The translations under genes and the position numbers were made by a program. A stretch of 42,279 bases of DNA from Elusimicrobiales bacterium (GTDB lineage: Bacteria > Elusimicrobiota > Elusimicrobia > Elusimicrobiales > UBA9959): assembly GCA_031082205.1 (NCBI GenBank), contig JAVHLJ010000022.1, forward strand, positions 1-42,279, given 5' to 3'. The first letter of the stretch is position 1. Every line of letters starts with the position of its first letter. Under the pieces are notes generated by a model. That model saw only the letters and a list, made by a program, of their open reading frames with translations, searched no databases and was not told where the DNA came from. Of the stretch, positions 21,736-28,952 are shown piece by piece.

Positions 21736-22482
21736 TCAGTCCACTATCGAGAGATAGACCACGTTCACGTGGTAGTTGTATTTCCAGCCCATCCAGTTCT
21801 GGTCGTAATATTTATCCTCGTAGATGGTGCCGAACAGCGTCTCGAATCCCCTGCTGCGCAGGTTGTACTCCGTGTCCGACTTCACTCTTTCAGCTTTGTT
21901 ACGAGAGTCGGCGAATTCGTAGGTATACTGCAGGGTCGGCTTGGACTTATACCTGATGTAACTGATGTGATTGCCGTTGGAGGAGACGATATGCGCCTTG
22001 AACCGCTTGAGGGCGGATACCGCCGAGTCCAGCTGCCACTGGTCCATCGCCACCTTGGGGGGGCTGAAGCCGTCCAGGACGACCTGCGCCCCCTGGTATT
22101 CGATTATGTAGCCGTACTTAGTGTAGCTTCCCATTCCGTTGTAATTGGGTTCCAGGTACGAGTAAACCCCGCCCTCCGGCGATTCCACGACCTTGATCCC
22201 CATCTGGCGCAGCGCGTTGAGGACCTCCCGGTAGCTCTGCATTGCCGTTACCCTGGAAGAGAACCCGTCCCTGCCCAGGATGTTCTGGCCAGGCTGGGGA
22301 AGGTTGCGGTTTTTCAGCGCGGAGTCCGTGTCCCCGGCTCCCGCTATTACGCGGGCTGAAGCCTCCGGCAGTTCTATCTCCGGGGGATTCTCACCGAAAA
22401 GCTGCTCCCTGGCCGTTTGCGCCTGCGCCGTTCCGGCCGCGGCCATCGCTATCGCTATAGAGAATAGTATCGATCTTTTCAT
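21736..22482 (-). CDS. secreted hypothetical protein
   Basis: 248 residues from ATG 22482; GTG 22485 is also in frame, and GAGGT lies upstream on the reverse strand. A clear signal peptide (MKRSILFSIAIAMAAAGTAQA, cleaved before Q) leads to a mixed alpha/beta protein with many Tyr and Asn. Blocks include SYREVLNALRQMGIKVVE, EYQGAQVVLDGFSPP and NWMGWKYNYHVNVVYLSIVD. The strand-rich end could be a soluble periplasmic or surface domain. I recognise no family. It is convergent with tex. Confidence 0.7.
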   Translation of the reverse strand: MKRSILFSIAIAMAAAGTAQAQTAREQLFGENPPEIELPEASARVIAGAGDTDSALKNRNLPQPGQNILGRDGFSSRVTAMQSYREVLNALRQMGIKVVESPEGGVYSYLEPNYNGMGSYTKYGYIIEYQGAQVVLDGFSPPKVAMDQWQLDSAVSALKRFKAHIVSSNGNHISYIRYKSKPTLQYTYEFADSRNKAERVKSDTEYNLRSRGFETLFGTIYEDKYYDQNWMGWKYNYHVNVVYLSIVD

Positions 22483-22607
22483 CACTTTTTACCTCGCTTG
22501 TCTGGGTTTCAGGCTTATGCCGAGATTGGAGCAATTTTAATGCCAATAGGCCTAAAAACCTGACGCTCTTGGGTCCATAGCCCCGTGCGCGGACGGCCCC
22601 ATACCGC

Positions 22608-22613
22608 TACTAT
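22608..22613 (+). promoter_or_regulatory. -10 box TACTAT for the ADP-ribosyltransferase
   Basis: TACTAT in GCTACTATATATATG ends exactly 6 bases before GTG 22620. There is no ribosome site, so a leaderless GTG start is predicted. Confidence 0.55.
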
Positions 22614-22619
22614 ATATAT

Positions 22620-23342
22620 GTGAAGTTACTCCCTAAAAAGCTGGCCGCCTGCCTGCTCCTGTCCGCCTCCTTGTTCATCGCGACCGGGGCTGAAGCGGCG
22701 CGAGTCTACGATTTCGACTCGCTCTACCGCGGCCTGGGCTATCCATCCGAGGACTATTTCGGCTCCACAGATGACGAGGTAATGGACGTGGAGACCTATA
22801 TCAGCAAGGACGACACCTATTACGGCGAGATAAACGGCTACCTGCGCTTTTACCCGGAGCCCTACGACTGGTACGGCATAAGCCCGGAGTCGGCGAGGGA
22901 GATGGTCGGGCGCATCGACCGCGTGATGGAGCGGGCGCCGGCCATCCCAGGCGATATCGTGGTTTTCCGCGGCCTCGGGCTCGGCTGGCGCGGGAACAAG
23001 CCTTTCGAAGAGGGAGAGGAGTTCACGGACAAGGCCTATGTCTCGGCCTCGGCCGATTTCGGCGTCGCGCGCTATTTCGCCGTCGAGAAGGACCCGGAGG
23101 ACGAGTCCCGCCGGGCGGTATTCGCGATCTATTTCACCCGCCCCGAGGAACGGGCCCTGCTCATAGACCAGGGCGAGGACGAGGTCATGCTGGAGCGCGG
23201 GCGCAGGTTCCGCGTGATGGCGCGGAGGCACGGCGTAAAAAAGTATGATCTGTACCTGGTGCAGGCCTGCACGGAAACCTGCGAGCCCGGCCTGAGCCCC
23301 GAAGCGGCCGTTTTCTGGTCCGGTTTCGCGGTAGAAGACTGA
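22620..23342 (+). CDS. probable secreted ADP-ribosyltransferase (R-S-E class)
   Basis: 240 residues with a signal peptide (1-26, ending GAEA). The rest matches the ADPRT exoenzyme fold: INGYLRF (71-77), R117 in VVFRGLG (NAD-binding Arg), V-S142-A-S144-ADFGVARYF (the S-T-S-like strand), and the ARTT loop QGEDEVMLERG with E186-x-E188, the ExE pair used by arginine-specific mono-ADP-ribosyltransferases such as the iota/ExoS group. It would transfer ADP-ribose from NAD+ to a protein target outside the cell or in the periplasm. No immunity-like gene is obvious; a receiver gene follows after 6 bases. Family call is from motifs only. Confidence 0.75.
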   Translation: MKLLPKKLAACLLLSASLFIATGAEAARVYDFDSLYRGLGYPSEDYFGSTDDEVMDVETYISKDDTYYGEINGYLRFYPEPYDWYGISPESAREMVGRIDRVMERAPAIPGDIVVFRGLGLGWRGNKPFEEGEEFTDKAYVSASADFGVARYFAVEKDPEDESRRAVFAIYFTRPEERALLIDQGEDEVMLERGRRFRVMARRHGVKKYDLYLVQACTETCEPGLSPEAAVFWSGFAVED

Positions 23343-23348
23343 GGCAAG

Positions 23349-23723
23349 ATGAAGAGGGAACACATGGTCCTGGTAGTGGACGACGACAAGAAGATCTGTG
23401 GCCTGATAAGCGCCGCGCTGGCCGAGAAAGGCTGGCGCACTGCCGTCGCTCACAACGGGAAAGAGGCGCTGGATTACCTCAAGAGGACCGACAGCCCTCC
23501 GGACCTGATCCTTCTCGACCTGATGATGCCCGAGATGAACGGCTGGGAGTTCCGCAAGGCGCAGCAGGAGGACCCGGAGCTGGCCAAGATACCCGTGGCC
23601 ATAATCACCGGCGTGGACTCGGCCGACGGCAAGACCGGGGGGCTGGGGGCCGTGGACGTGCTCCACAAGCCCTCGCGCATAGAGAAGCTGACTTCGCTGG
23701 TATCGCGCTTCTGCGGCGGCTGA
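23349..23723 (+). CDS. single-domain response regulator
   Basis: 124 residues. Receiver hallmarks: D11/D12 acidic pair, phospho-acceptor D57 in LILLDLMMPEMNGW, T87 in AIITG, and K107-P in VLHKP. No output domain. ATG 23349 follows the ADP-ribosyltransferase stop by 6 bases, so the two are cotranscribed, an unusual pairing. A terminator follows immediately. A later ATG at 23364 is possible, but the longer form keeps a normal first strand. Confidence 0.88.
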   Translation: MKREHMVLVVDDDKKICGLISAALAEKGWRTAVAHNGKEALDYLKRTDSPPDLILLDLMMPEMNGWEFRKAQQEDPELAKIPVAIITGVDSADGKTGGLGAVDVLHKPSRIEKLTSLVSRFCGG

Positions 23724-23749
23724 AGCCGACGGCTCCCGCCCCGCGCGGC

Positions 23750-23775
23750 GGCCGCCCTCACGGGCGGCCTTTTTA
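23750..23775 (+). terminator. rho-independent terminator
   Basis: Stem GGCCGCCC / GGGCGGCC, loop TCAC, followed by TTTTTATT. Confidence 0.9.
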
Positions 23776-23793
23776 TTGAGGCCGGGGGAAATG

Positions 23794-23799
23794 TAAAAT
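23794..23799 (+). promoter_or_regulatory. -10 box TAAAAT for the metalloprotease
   Basis: TGTAAAAT resembles the TGTAGAAT boxes elsewhere; it ends 5 bases before ATG 23805. Confidence 0.5.
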
Positions 23800-23804
23800 C
23801 AGGT

Positions 23805-24800
23805 ATGCGCAGGATCATAGACTGGACGCTGCTGATAGCCGTCGCCGCGGCCGCGGCCTGGTACTGGTACTCGCACCGCGCCGAACTGTCCTCGACGGCC
23901 GGCGTAATCAGGGCCAGGCTGATGCCCTGCTCTTCGCCGGTCTCCTATCACATATCCGGCATAGACCCGCGCTACGGCCTGACCGAGGAGGAGTTCGCCG
24001 CCATCCTCAGGGACGCCGAAGCGATCTGGGAGGGGCTCTCCGGCCTGGACCTGCTCGAGCGCAGGGACGGCGGGGGGGATATAGCCGTAAGCATGGTTTA
24101 CGACGTCAGGCAGGAGTCCGTGGACCGTCTCAGGAGGCTGGGCCTGAATACCGACCGCACGGCCGCGGCCTACGAGCAGATGAAGAAGCGCTACGACGCC
24201 GTGGCGGCGGCGCTGGCGCCTCACCGGGCCCGGCTGGACGCCCGGCTGGCCGCCTACAAGCGGGACGAGGCGGAGTACAATTCCGTCATAGCCGAGTATA
24301 ATCAGATCGGTCACGCCACGCCGGCGCAGAAACGTATCTTCGATACCGTCAGGTCGCGGCTGGCCCGCGAATACGCCGGGCTGAAGAGGCTGGAGTCCGC
24401 CGTAAACGCCGATATAGACACGCTCAACGCGCTGGCCACGGCCATGAACCAGCTTATAGTCGACCTGAACATGAACGTGAGTCAGTACAACCGCGAGGGC
24501 TCGGCCATGGGCGTCTACGAGGAAGGGATATACAGGCAGGACGAGCGCGGCCGGGCCATAGAGCTTTACAAGTACCACGACAGGGAGCAGCTGACGCGGC
24601 TGGCGGCGCACGAGATGGGCCACGCGCTGGGCCTGGACCACGTGGACGACGAGCGCGCCGTCATGTCCGCGCTCAACAACGGCAGGAATTTCGAGCTGCG
24701 CCCTGCCGACCTGGCCGAGCTGCGGCGGGCCTGCACGCCGCCGCTGCGCAGGGCTTTCGACCGCCTTTTCAGCCGCGGGGAGGGGCGAAAGCCCGCGTGA
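23805..24800 (+). CDS. matrixin-like zinc metalloprotease, membrane-anchored
   Basis: 331 residues. One N-terminal membrane helix (about 6-22), then a domain starting CSSPVSYHISGIDPRYGLTEEEF, typical of the substrate-groove start of M10/M12-type metzincins. The zinc site is complete: H269-E270-x2-H273-x5-H279 (HEMGHALGLDH) with the Met-turn M287 in AVMSALNN. Between them lies a long coiled coil (about 115-240), a large insertion for this family. It should cut proteins outside the inner membrane. The next gene overlaps its stop codon (GTGA). Confidence 0.88.
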   Translation: MRRIIDWTLLIAVAAAAAWYWYSHRAELSSTAGVIRARLMPCSSPVSYHISGIDPRYGLTEEEFAAILRDAEAIWEGLSGLDLLERRDGGGDIAVSMVYDVRQESVDRLRRLGLNTDRTAAAYEQMKKRYDAVAAALAPHRARLDARLAAYKRDEAEYNSVIAEYNQIGHATPAQKRIFDTVRSRLAREYAGLKRLESAVNADIDTLNALATAMNQLIVDLNMNVSQYNREGSAMGVYEEGIYRQDERGRAIELYKYHDREQLTRLAAHEMGHALGLDHVDDERAVMSALNNGRNFELRPADLAELRRACTPPLRRAFDRLFSRGEGRKPA

Positions 24801-26560
24801 CGCCGCCCGACGCGAACTCCCTGACGGACGGCGCGCTGGCGCTGTGGAACTCGCCGGGTTTCCAGGCCCTGCTGGTCCCGGTGCGCACGCTGAGCAGCAT
24901 CAGCGCGATGTTCTGGATGCTGTCGCGGCTCTCCGACCTGGTGATGGCCGCGGTGAAGCGGGTGATCTTCGCCGAGGCTTACGCGCTGCTCAACGTCGTT
25001 TACGCCGCGCTTCTTTCCGCCGCCTACGCGCTGATGATGTTCTATACCGCGCTCAACGGGCAATGGCATCCTTCGCTGCTGTGGCGGGAGATCTGCGGCT
25101 TCGGCTTCATGTACGTGATGCTGGGCGTGACTTTCAGGGACCGGCGCACGGGCAGGCTGAAGCCGCATACGCCGCCAGCCTTCTTCCTGGGCGTCGTCGG
25201 CTATCTTTTCCTGTCCAGGGCGCCTTCGCTCATAAAGCTGCCGGGCGTGGCGGAGTTCCACCGCGTGCTGGAACTTTTCGCGGCTGGCGGCTGGGGCTGG
25301 GTGATGACCGGCTTCACGGTCCTGGTCATGGCCTGGTCGCTGCTGCACATGCTGGTCTCCGAGCTGGCCTTCGGCCTGAGCCCGCTGCTCTTCCGCCTCA
25401 AGCTCATAAGGTCGCTGCCCATACGCTTCCGCTTCGACGAGGGCGTGGGCCGCGGGGTCGTCCCGTCCCTGTCGCGCTCCTGGTTCCTGCTCACTCTCCT
25501 GGCCGGAGGGGCGGCCGTGGTCTGGCACTGGTGGCCGAAACTGCGCGCCGCCGGCGAGGCCGCGGCGCCGGCCATACAGAGCCGGGCCCAGTCGCCGGAG
25601 GCCGCGGAGGCGGCCGCCAGGCTCAGGAGCGTCCTGCCCGCGGTCTCCTTCACGGCGGTGGGCTCCCTGCCGCGGGAGGGCGCGATGGCCGACCTGGCGC
25701 GGCCCGTGTTCCGCAAGCTGCTCTCGGCTCCGCGCGCGGCCGACCGCTGGCTGGCGGCGGCCGCGCTGGACCGCGCCGACCCGTCTTTCTCCGTTTCCCG
25801 GGAGGAACTGTTCCGCTCTTCCGCGCCGGCCGCGGCGGACTGTTCCCGCGGCGGCTTCGATTTCGCCCTGCTTTCCGCGGCGCTGCCGGACGACCCGGCG
25901 GAGAGTTCGGCGCTGTTCTGGATAGAGGACGCCCGCGGCGTCCATTTTTCCGGCATAGGCCCCGGCGGGTTCTCGCCGGCCGGCGGACGGGACGGCTGCC
26001 CGGCGGGTGTGTTCGGCGCGGAGCGGGGCCCTTTCCTGCTGGCCTTCTCCGAGCGGCCCGGCGAGACCGGCGGACCGTTCCGGCTCTGGTTCTCGGCCTA
26101 TGACGCCGCGGGGAAGCGGGTGATAGCGGCCGCCCGGGCCGGCGCCGGAGTTTCGGGGGATTTCTCCCTCGCGGCAACGCGCGACGGGGTGACCTGGGCG
26201 GACGCGCCGGTCAGCTCGGCCGCCGCATCCTGCGCCGGCGGCTGCGGGAATATAGCCGGGTCAGCCGCTCTTTCCGTGACGACGGAGCCGCTGGCGGAAT
26301 ACCGCGGCGCGGCCGTCGACGGCGGCTCTATACGGATAGCGGCTCTGCCCGCCCTCACCTACGAGCGCAGCGGGCTGGCCGCGCATTTCAGGTCGAGGGA
26401 CGATTTCGAGGCCGCTTTCCGTTTCGACCCGGCCGCGGGCTTCCTGAACCGCTGGTACCGCCTGGCCAGGCTGGCCGACGGGCGCAGCTGCGTCAGCGTA
26501 TCGCTGGACCCCGCCCTGCCGGGGGCCGGCGAGAGCCCGGACTGGGCCTGCGCCCGGTGA
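24797..26560 (+). CDS. multi-pass membrane protein with large extracytoplasmic domain
   Basis: 587 residues from GTG 24797, which overlaps the protease stop (GTGA), indicating translational coupling. About six hydrophobic helices fall in residues 30-210 and a further one at about 233-248 (WFLLTLLAGGAAVVWHWW). The remaining 330 residues are outside the membrane, rich in Ala, Gly and Ser, with several cysteines (ASCAGGCGN). I recognise no family. Coupling to the metalloprotease suggests a partner, substrate or regulator of it. Confidence 0.72.
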   Translation: MTPPDANSLTDGALALWNSPGFQALLVPVRTLSSISAMFWMLSRLSDLVMAAVKRVIFAEAYALLNVVYAALLSAAYALMMFYTALNGQWHPSLLWREICGFGFMYVMLGVTFRDRRTGRLKPHTPPAFFLGVVGYLFLSRAPSLIKLPGVAEFHRVLELFAAGGWGWVMTGFTVLVMAWSLLHMLVSELAFGLSPLLFRLKLIRSLPIRFRFDEGVGRGVVPSLSRSWFLLTLLAGGAAVVWHWWPKLRAAGEAAAPAIQSRAQSPEAAEAAARLRSVLPAVSFTAVGSLPREGAMADLARPVFRKLLSAPRAADRWLAAAALDRADPSFSVSREELFRSSAPAAADCSRGGFDFALLSAALPDDPAESSALFWIEDARGVHFSGIGPGGFSPAGGRDGCPAGVFGAERGPFLLAFSERPGETGGPFRLWFSAYDAAGKRVIAAARAGAGVSGDFSLAATRDGVTWADAPVSSAAASCAGGCGNIAGSAALSVTTEPLAEYRGAAVDGGSIRIAALPALTYERSGLAAHFRSRDDFEAAFRFDPAAGFLNRWYRLARLADGRSCVSVSLDPALPGAGESPDWACAR

Positions 26561-26579
26561 AACGGCGGCTTTTGTTTTG

Positions 26580-26585
26580 TAGAAT
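26580..26585 (+). promoter_or_regulatory. -10 box TAGAAT for receiver gene 26610
   Basis: TTTTGTTTTGTAGAAT; predicted start near 26592, and a GGGGGGAG ribosome site before ATG 26610. Confidence 0.6.
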
Positions 26586-26609
26586 AGGGCGGGAGACGAG
26601 GGGGGGAGA

Positions 26610-26981
26610 ATGTCAGCCATACTTCTGATAGACGACGACAGGGACTTCAGCGGCCTCGCCGCGTCCCATTTTTCCAGGCAGGGGCACGCGGTGACGCTGG
26701 CGGGGGGAGGCAGGGAGGGCCTGGAGAAGGCCGCCTCCGCAAGGCCCGACATAGTCCTGCTGGACATCATGATGCCCGACATGAACGGGATAGAAGTGCT
26801 GCGGGAACTCAACTCGGACCCGGACACTTCGGACATCCCGGTGATCATTCTCACGGGCAAGTACATAGACCCGGGCATGGGCGACATGTTCGGCCAGGAG
26901 CGCAACTTCCGGGGCGTCGTGGCCAAACCGGTGGACTTCGCCATGCTGCAGCGAAAGATAGAGGAACTGCTGGCCGTGTGA
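26610..26981 (+). CDS. single-domain response regulator, paralogue A
   Basis: 123 residues. D8-D10 acidic cluster, D52 phospho-acceptor, T82 and K106-P. It shares DIMMPDMNGIEVLREL and QERNFRG, at identical positions, with the receiver encoded 72 bases downstream, so the pair is a tandem duplication. No output domain or neighbouring kinase. A hairpin terminator-promoter cassette separates the two copies, so they can be expressed independently. Confidence 0.92.
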   Translation: MSAILLIDDDRDFSGLAASHFSRQGHAVTLAGGGREGLEKAASARPDIVLLDIMMPDMNGIEVLRELNSDPDTSDIPVIILTGKYIDPGMGDMFGQERNFRGVVAKPVDFAMLQRKIEELLAV

Positions 26982-27000
26982 GCCCTCTCCGTTCCGCGAA

Positions 27001-27035
27001 GGCCGCCCCCCGGCGGCCTTTTGTTTTTGTAGAAT
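27001..27035 (+). promoter_or_regulatory. terminator-promoter cassette between tandem receivers
   Basis: Stem GGCCGCC / GGCGGCC, loop CCCC, then TTTTGTTTTTG and -10 TAGAAT (27030-27035). It ends the first receiver transcript and starts the second. Confidence 0.75.
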
Positions 27036-27053
27036 AGGAGGCCGGAGAACCCT

Positions 27054-27428
27054 ATGCCTTCCATACTGATGATAGACGATGACGACGACTTCAGCGGCCT
27101 GACCTCCGAGTTCTTCACCCGGCGCGGCTACAGGATCGAGCTGGCGGCGGGCGGCCGGACCGGCCTGGCCAAGGTAGCCGCCGCCCAGCCCGACCTGATC
27201 CTGCTCGACATCATGATGCCGGACATGAACGGCATAGAGGTGCTGCGGGAGCTCGGCTCGGATTACGACACCGCCGGCATCCCCGTGCTGGTCATGAGCA
27301 GCCGCAACATCGACGAGGGCATGCAGAAGATGTTCGCGCAGGAGCGCAACTTCAGGGGCTTCGTGCCCAAGCCGCCGAACTTCGAAACGCTGGAAATGAA
27401 GGTCGCCGGCCTGCTGCGCGGCCGCTGA
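27054..27428 (+). CDS. single-domain response regulator, paralogue B
   Basis: 124 residues. Same layout as paralogue A: D8-D10 (DDDDDF), D52, K106-P. Residue 82 is Ser instead of Thr (VMSSRN), and the alpha4-beta5 face differs (NIDEGMQKMFAQERNFRGFV), so the two may have different partners. The ribosome site GGAG lies before ATG 27054. The VF530 gene follows after 17 bases. Confidence 0.92.
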   Translation: MPSILMIDDDDDFSGLTSEFFTRRGYRIELAAGGRTGLAKVAAAQPDLILLDIMMPDMNGIEVLRELGSDYDTAGIPVLVMSSRNIDEGMQKMFAQERNFRGFVPKPPNFETLEMKVAGLLRGR

Positions 27429-27445
27429 GCCGCCCCGTCTCCCGG

Positions 27446-27676
27446 ATGGACTCGCCCCAGAAACATAAGCGCGACCCGCTGCACGGCGTGACGCTCGAGG
27501 CCGTTGTGAAAACCCTCGCCCGGCGTTACGGCTGGCGTGAAATGGCCCGCCGCGTCCCGGTACGCTGCTTCATGTTCGACCCCACCGTGAAGTCCAGCCT
27601 CACCTTCCTGCGCAAGACCCCTTGGGCGCGCCGGAAGATAGAGGACTGGTATGTCGCCGACCTGCGGGGCAAATAG
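27446..27676 (+). CDS. VF530 family (DUF2132) DNA-binding protein
   Basis: 76 residues, the normal size for this family. Hallmarks are DPLHGVTLEAVV (10-21), RYGWREMA, RVPVRCFMFDPTVKSSL and FLRKTPWARRKIEDWYV. The solved Vibrio fischeri member VF530 has a helical DNA-binding fold; biological role unknown. It sits 12 bases before a helicase gene, so a DNA-related partnership is plausible. There is no strong ribosome site, consistent with operon translation. Confidence 0.92.
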   Translation: MDSPQKHKRDPLHGVTLEAVVKTLARRYGWREMARRVPVRCFMFDPTVKSSLTFLRKTPWARRKIEDWYVADLRGK

Positions 27677-27688
27677 CTCCCGTCCTTT

Positions 27689-28849
27689 ATGGAATTATCG
27701 CACGACCAGGAAAAGGCGCTGGCCGCCCTGCTTGGCTGGTATAAAGATCCGGCCCGCCGGCCTTTCATAACCCTGGGCGGCTACGCCGGCACCGGCAAGA
27801 CCACGCTCATCGCCGTGTTCAGGCGCGAGCTGGCCCGCCTTCAGAAAGGGCTCAAGGTCTCTTTCTGCAGCTATACCGGCAAGGCCGCGCAGAACATGCG
27901 CGGCCGGCTGAAGGAATCCGGCGCGACGATGCCCGGCGACACGGTCGGCACCATACACGGCCTCATCTACACGCCTCGCGAGACTTCCGACGGCCGCATA
28001 GCCGGCTGGGACCGCAAGGAGTCGCTCGAGCGCCACCTGATAATAGTCGACGAGGCGTCGATGGTGGACTCGGTCATCTGGCACGACCTGCTCTCCTACG
28101 GCGTGCCGGTGGCGGCGGTGGGCGACCACGGCCAGCTGCCGCCCATCGAGGGGAAGTTCAACCTGATGCGCGCGCCGGAGATCATGCTTACGCACATACA
28201 CCGCCAGGCGCGCGGCAATCCCATCATCGAAGTTTCCGAAGCCGCCCGCTCGACGGGCATCATCGGGCCGCGCAGGTACGGGCAGGGCGTCGTCAAGTAC
28301 CTGAAAGACGACCCCGACGCGGCGGAGAAGTCGGGCGAGCTGCTGGAGAGCTGGTCGCCGGAGACCATGATACTCTGCGGCTACAACTCCACGCGCAATA
28401 AACTCAACCAGTTCATACGCGGCAACCGCGGCTTCGAGACGGCCGAGCCGTCGAGCGGCGACCGGGTCATCTGCCTGCGCAACAACCGCAAGAAAGGCGT
28501 ATTCAACGGCATGCTGGGGACCTTGTCCCATATCGCTTCTTACAATAAGGACTGGTACGAGGCGGAGATAGACCTCGACGACCGGGACAGGCCCTATCAC
28601 GGGCTGATCTACGCGCCGCAGTTCGGCGCGAAAACAGGCGTGAATTTCACGGCCGACCGCAAGCTGGCGATGCTGGGGGACCTTTTCGATTTCGGATACG
28701 CGCTGACCGTGCACAAGGCGCAGGGCGGCCAGGCCCGGCGGGTGGTGATGTTCGAGGAGCGTTTTCCGAAGATGGACGACGACACCTGGCGGCGCTGGCT
28801 CTACACCGGGGTCACGCGCGCGGAAGAGGAACTCTACCTTTTCGGCTGA
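27689..28849 (+). CDS. Dda/RecD-like SF1B DNA helicase
   Basis: 386 residues. Walker A GGYAGTGKTT (30-39, K37), the Q-motif-like N-terminus LSHDQEKAL, motif II IIVDEASMVD (about 118-127), motif III AVGDHGQLPP, and the C-terminal motif V/VI regions LTVHKAQGGQ and LYTGVTRAEEELYL. Size and motif order fit compact 5'-to-3' helicases of the Dda/RecD2 C-terminal core, without the extra N-terminal domains of RecD2. It likely acts in replication restart or recombination. It is the last gene of the receiver/VF530 cluster. Confidence 0.9.
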   Translation: MELSHDQEKALAALLGWYKDPARRPFITLGGYAGTGKTTLIAVFRRELARLQKGLKVSFCSYTGKAAQNMRGRLKESGATMPGDTVGTIHGLIYTPRETSDGRIAGWDRKESLERHLIIVDEASMVDSVIWHDLLSYGVPVAAVGDHGQLPPIEGKFNLMRAPEIMLTHIHRQARGNPIIEVSEAARSTGIIGPRRYGQGVVKYLKDDPDAAEKSGELLESWSPETMILCGYNSTRNKLNQFIRGNRGFETAEPSSGDRVICLRNNRKKGVFNGMLGTLSHIASYNKDWYEAEIDLDDRDRPYHGLIYAPQFGAKTGVNFTADRKLAMLGDLFDFGYALTVHKAQGGQARRVVMFEERFPKMDDDTWRRWLYTGVTRAEEELYLFG

Positions 28850-28857
28850 GCCCGAAC

Positions 28858-28886
28858 GGCGCGGCCGCGCCCTAATGTTTTATAAT
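28858..28886 (+). promoter_or_regulatory. hairpin plus AATGTTTTATAAT promoter
   Basis: Palindrome GGCGC-GGCC-GCGCC (28858-28871) then AATGTTTTATAAT (-10 TATAAT, 28881-28886) and CCTTA, very like the promoter at 11140. Confidence 0.65.
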
Positions 28887-28895
28887 CTTCCTTAG

Positions 28896-28952
28896 ATGAC
28901 GGGGGACAAGGATATCGTTTTTTTCGACCCGGCCGCGGGGGAGGGTATATGA
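28896..28952 (+). CDS. possible 18-residue upstream ORF (leader peptide)
   Basis: ATG 28896 is 9 bases after the -10 box, so it lies at the predicted mRNA start. The frame encodes MTGDKDIVFFDPAAGEGI and stops at TGA 28950-28952, overlapping the ATG of the next gene (ATGA). This arrangement would couple translation of the secreted protein to the short frame. No family; it could be a chance frame. Confidence 0.3.
   Translation: MTGDKDIVFFDPAAGEGI

Noticed and set aside
22620..23723. ADP-ribosyltransferase and receiver as a toxin-antitoxin pair
   Set aside because: The second gene is a complete receiver domain with all phosphorylation residues, and the first has a signal peptide, so a cytoplasmic antitoxin is unlikely.
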